Assembly (NCBI RefSeq): GCF_000004825.1
Contig: NW_008805103.1
Span: forward strand, 433,941 to 497,940
Direction of reading: 5' to 3'
Source of the DNA: Heterostelium album PN500
Taxonomy: Eukaryota > Evosea > Eumycetozoa > Acytosteliales > Acytosteliaceae
DNA length: 64,000 nucleotides
Each line of letters begins with the position of its first letter. Within the stretch, counting starts at the first letter, position 1. The notes under the pieces were generated by a model. It saw nothing but the letters and a program-made list of their open reading frames with translations, made no database searches and was not told the origin of the DNA. Below are positions 59,544 through 64,000 of the stretch, piece by piece. Position numbers and translations under genes: made by a program.

Positions 59544-59822
59544 AATATATATAATAATAATAACTATCGATCTACAATAAGTTACACAAAACAACTATCA
59601 ACGTTTCATTTTCACACTAAAGTTCACATTGATATAATATCGCATTATTCATTGTAAGATGAACTTTTAATTCCAAGAAAACATATTAAAGTTGTCCAAT
59701 AGAATAACCAACAAAAACAAAAAATAAAAAAATATTTTTAAAAAATTAATTTATATAACTTTTAATTAAATAGTGTGTGTGAAGTTGTGCAAGTGACTTG
59801 TATATATCAGATATTTATTATA

Positions 59823-60900
59823 ATGAATGAAGCAGATTTAAATACAAATAGTGATAGTAATAATGGTGGTGGTGGTGGAGATAATATTAATAGACATGAA
59901 GAGTTACAGAAACCACCTGTATTGAATGGAACGATTTTCAATCCAGTGTTGAAATCTAAACTGAAAAGCAGTGATACCATTCATGTAAATAAATTGCAAC
60001 CTGGCAAAAACAACATTGGTAGAGCTGCTATCAATCATATACATTTCAAAGTTGAGAATGTCTCTAATTTTCATGCTACTTTGGGTATGTAAATAGTTAG
60101 CTTGAGTGATGAACAATAAAGTGCAATGGATTGATAGATTGATTAACACTTTTAATCTAAATATCTATCTATAGAGGTCAGTGATACATCGGTCTCAATC
60201 ATAGATTTGAATAGTAGAAATAGAACTATCATTATGGTTCCACCAAGTCAGGAGTTATTGACGCTCAACCCCAACACATCATATTACTTAAAGAATGGAT
60301 CAAAGATATGGATAGGCAGCGTTTGTTCGATTGTTAATTTCAGTTTTGCACCGACTTCACCATCTCCTCCAATTCCTCAACAACAACAACAACAACAGCA
60401 ACAAACTACATCACCAACAAATAATATTACAGGTTCAAAGAGAAAGATTGATGATGAGAGTGTTGCTGCTCCTGTTCCAACAGGAACTACAACGACAACA
60501 ACAATAGCATCGTCATCATCCTCATCGAATGCTGTTATAACATCATCGTCATCCAGCGATCATATCGTTAACAGTCAAGAGGAACGTGATGGTACACTAT
60601 CTCCATTCTCTTCAACTCTGTTACATAAAAAGAAAAAGGTTGATGACAATACCACCATCAATAACACTGATACCATCAATAACAATAGTAATAACAATGA
60701 CGAAGTTGGAGGTAGAACTATTGTCAATGATCAAAGTAGAAGCGCAATTGATATCAATACCAATAGAAATAGTAATAGTAATAGTAATACTCTTCTAGAC
60801 AACAATAGTAACAATAATAACAATAATAATGATGAAATGAACTTGGATGATATGATTACAAATTTAACTGATAAACAACAACAGAAACAGCAGCAGCAAG

Positions 60901-60959
<59 letters not shown>

Positions 60960-62564
60960 GAACAGAGTATCCAAGAACCACAACATCAGCAGCATATAGA
61001 AGAGCAACCTCCACAACAACAACAAACAACAATAGATGAACCAGAAAAACAAACAAACAGCGATAAAAGAAGTCAGTCTGGTAGATCACAAGAGCAAGTC
61101 CAAGATAATATGAGTATACTAGCTCCACAAATACAAGAGGAGGATGACGATGAATTGGAACTAGAGAAAAATAATGAGAATGAAAAAGAAAAAGAGAAGG
61201 AGAAGGAAAAAGAAGTAGAGATGCAGGTAGATGAGGAGGAGGAGGAAAATATAGATTTAAGTAAAACCAACAATAAACAACAAGCAGAAAACCAAAAGAA
61301 TAGTAATCAAGAAGTGGAAAGTGAAATAGAAAAAGAAGATATACAAATGGATACCTCAGATAGTGGAAATCAAGATAAATCAATAGAGGAAAATGAAAAA
61401 GAGAAGAATATAGATAGCGCGAAAAATGTAACAGAAATAAATAGTAAAGACAATCAAACAAAAGATATAGTAGATGACTGTAATGATAATGACGATAACA
61501 TAGCACAAGAAACAGAATCAATTACAACAAATATAACGACAAATGAAATAACTAAAGAAATAGAAACAGAAAATAAAGAAAAAACAGACAAAGGAGATAG
61601 AGATGTAGAAAAAGAGAAGGAAATTGAAGAAGAGGAAGAGGAAGAAGTCATTGTCAGTCAAGATGAAAAAGAAAAGGAAAAGAAAGACATTAAGAATAAG
61701 GAGAAGGAAAAAGAAAAAGTAGAAGAAGAGGAAGAAGCGGAAGAAGAAGAAGAAGAAACAAAATCAACACCAAAATCATCTCAAACTAAGTCATCAAGAT
61801 CAACAACTAGGAAGTCATCGCAACCAAAATCAACACCTCCACCTAAATCACCTAGAAAATCGAGTGCAAAACCAAGAGCATCATCTCAGCAAGATAAAGA
61901 CTCACCGTCACAACACCCACTTTCTAATTCAGAACCACTGGAATCTAAACGTTCCGATACAGCGAAACCAAAGATTATTTTCACTTCACTCGATGAATCG
62001 ATAGTCAACCAACTGACCAAGCTTGCCAAGTCGATGGGCGCTCAGATCGTCGACAATCCCGAACACTGTACGCATTTGCTGTGCGACGGAATCAAGAGAA
62101 CTGCCAAGATGCTCGTTGCCATCTCCACCGGCAAGTACATCGTCGACAAACAATGGCTGAAAGACTGCAAGAAAGTGGGTCACATTCTCAAGGAGGATCA
62201 ATATATAGTGCGCGACAAGCATGCTGAGGCAGAGTGGAAGTTCAACCTGGCCGAGTCACTCCAGTTGGCGCGACACCACCACCTATTCAGTGGTTACACA
62301 TTCCACATAATGGAGAACAGTGTGCCAGCGAGTTCATTCCTCACCGAACTCGTAGAGATAAACAAAGGCAAGCTCATTAAGAGCGTTACACAGAGTGCTG
62401 TCAACTCACACAAAGATCTCATTGTCATCGCCGGCGAAAAAGACAGGCGCAAAGCGAAATCTCTAGTCGAAGAATTCAACCTTGTTATTCATTCCGGTGA
62501 ATTGATACTTGTTTCAATACTTAGACAACAGTTGAATCTAAGTGAATGTATAATTTACCAATAA
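59823..62564 (+). CDS. FHA-BRCT protein with MDC1-like architecture
   Basis: Exons 59823-60084 and 60175-62564 encode 883 aa. An N-terminal FHA domain lies at about residues 35-145 (NNIGRAAINHIHFKVENVSNFHA, IIDLNSRN, NGSKIWIGSV). The core FHA GR and the N of SRN are visible, whereas the usual S-x-x-H is N-F-H. A long disordered middle follows: Ser/Asn-rich, a poly-Gln run (about 320-355), then Glu/Lys-rich repeats to about 620. The C-terminus is a tandem BRCT pair (about 685-880: IIFTSLDESIVNQLTKLAKSMG, CTHLLCDGIKRTAKMLVAISTG, YIVDKQWLKDCKK). FHA + disordered linker + tandem BRCT is the layout of MDC1, which binds phospho-H2AX and recruits DNA-repair factors. Homology to MDC1 itself is an inference from layout. 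Confidence 0.82.
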
Positions 62565-64000
62565 TAATAATAAAAAAAGAAATATAAATATACAATTGTT
62601 TAAAAATCTATCCTTTTTTAATATTACGCTTTATTGATAATAAAAAAACTGGATTTTACAATATTTACTACTTTCACCCCCTCCTCATGTTCACACACTA
62701 ATATTATTAATTTATTTTTAAGTTTATTTGCAATTTGTTTTTGGGGTGGAGATCTCACACTTAGTTATCATAGAAATTCTCATTTTTTTGAAACCAATAA
62801 TTTGCAAACACATTTAAATATGGATGTTTTTTTTTGTTTTTTTTTTTGCTTTTGGATTGTCAAACAAACACTCTTTCTTGTTGAGTTTCACAACACAACA
62901 CCAAACGAGTATTTTATACAGAACATTGTTTTATAACATATATTATTTTTATTATTTATTTGCAAAGAATGAAACAAACAAAATAATAATAAAGGAAAAT
63001 AGAAAAAAATTAAAAAAAAAGAATAAAAAATAACAAATAAAAAGTTGACAAGATTTTTCAAATAAAATTAAGATAAAAATAACAACAACTTAAACAAATT
63101 TGTAAGTCAATCATTAATCAATAATTATATTATACTTTTTAAACAATTGTATTTTAAATGTTTGTTGTCAAGTTCAACTCGATTTTTATTAAATTAAATT
63201 TTTAATATAAAATGGGTTGGTTTCCTGCAAAACATCTCTTTTTTACACCACATTCCTCCTCAATTTAATTTTTATTTTTGTTTTCTATTTTACAACAACA
63301 CTTTGGCTTATTGTATTGTTTTAAACACATTCAAATCATCAGGTTTAGTCAGATTGCTATTGATGGAAGGATTTGACTATAGTCATTTATAAATAGTGTT
63401 GTTGAAAGAGTGGTTTTAGCTTTACTTCTATATGTGTCAATTCAATCAATCTATTGGCAATTTTATATATTTTTGCATAAATTATTTACAAACTCTCAAT
63501 TTGTTTATCAATAATTGGGTCGTGAAGATGTGTCATTAATGATAGCTTTTCTTTAAACCATTTGTAAATAAACAACAGTCTCATATTATTAATAGAAGAA
63601 ATTTACATTTTGTTATAGATAGGATAGAGAAGTCTTAACTTAATAAAATAGAGTATTTATTTAAAGAAAAAAAGTAGTTTTCAACAAAATAATAAGCAAT
63701 GTTAAATTATGTTATGTTATGTTTGTTGTTATCAATATGATCCATTTGTAGATTAAAAAAGTCATTGGAAATGAAAATTTTGTTGCCTTTTATAATCGAT
63801 TGTAAAGAAATGCACTCACTCTAAGCAGCAAGCAAACAAGCAAACAACCTTATAGAAATTTGGAATAATAAAAATATGAAATCAATACAAATCAATCAGT
63901 CTATACACTTCATACGACAGATGTTCATATCATTAGCATGACAACTAACACTACCTACCTACCTATTGAATACATATATGTCAAGACAACACACACCCAC
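62565..64000. other. 3' end of window, no gene seen
   Basis: 1.4 kb of AT-rich sequence with oligo-T/A tracts. Open frames at 62634-62936 and 62824-63033 are Phe/Asn/Lys-rich low complexity. TACC repeats near 63950 and a CACA-rich end may belong to the promoter of a gene beyond the window. Confidence 0.5.

Noticed and set aside
1-64000. Transposons, LTR elements or viral copies
   Set aside because: No reverse transcriptase, integrase, transposase or capsid motifs and no long direct terminal repeats were seen; the only long repeat is the gene-conversion tract.

Overview
The window is nuclear DNA from a dictyostelid social amoeba. Intergenic DNA and introns are extremely AT-rich. Introns are short (about 40-170 bp) and run from GTAAGT/GTATGT-type donors to TAG/CAG acceptors. 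Many proteins carry long Asn, Gln, Thr or Lys runs, and genes are packed every 2-3 kb on both strands. Several products are dictyostelid-typical (ComC-like EGF membrane proteins, a Zak-like tandem kinase, a divergent histone H3). Exons use many C/G-ending codons, which suggests a species other than D. discoideum, but I cannot name it.

Layout. 1-3.7 kb: a peroxisomal acyl-CoA oxidase and a short-chain dehydrogenase. 3.8-12.7 kb: two head-to-head ComC-like EGF/transmembrane genes that share an almost identical 602-bp tract in inverted orientation; one copy has a one-base frameshift inside that tract. 12.9-14.1 kb: a PH-domain protein. 15.3-16.2 kb: a lysine-rich protein. 16.6-20.2 kb: an LRR gene flanked by a decayed LRR paralogue and a decayed TLDc gene, then a 33-bp perfect inverted repeat. 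21.3-24.8 kb: RFT1 and a MidA/NDUFAF7-family methyltransferase. 25.0-29.6 kb: a JAK-like pseudokinase-kinase. 31.8-34.7 kb: a RING-finger protein interrupted at homopolymers. 34.9-39.9 kb: Mediator subunit 14 in 12 exons. 40.8-43.5 kb: histone H3 and Nek2. 44.3-48.7 kb: ribosomal L35a, a six-RPEL actin-binding protein, a small secreted protein and the AP-5 sigma subunit. 50.0-53.9 kb: COPII Sec31, split into two frames. 54.5-56.7 kb: an acyl-CoA synthetase that looks damaged. 57.2-59.0 kb: a tandem RlaP-like nucleotidyltransferase. 59.8-62.6 kb: an FHA-BRCT protein with MDC1-like architecture. The last 1.4 kb holds no gene that I can see.

There is no operon-like logic. Most genes are housekeeping: lipid oxidation, N-glycosylation, vesicle coats, transcription, chromatin, mitosis and DNA damage. 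The accessory part is 3.8-20 kb, where duplication, gene conversion and gene decay are concentrated. Exon coordinates were derived by hand from splice motifs and reading phase; no search or alignment program was run.
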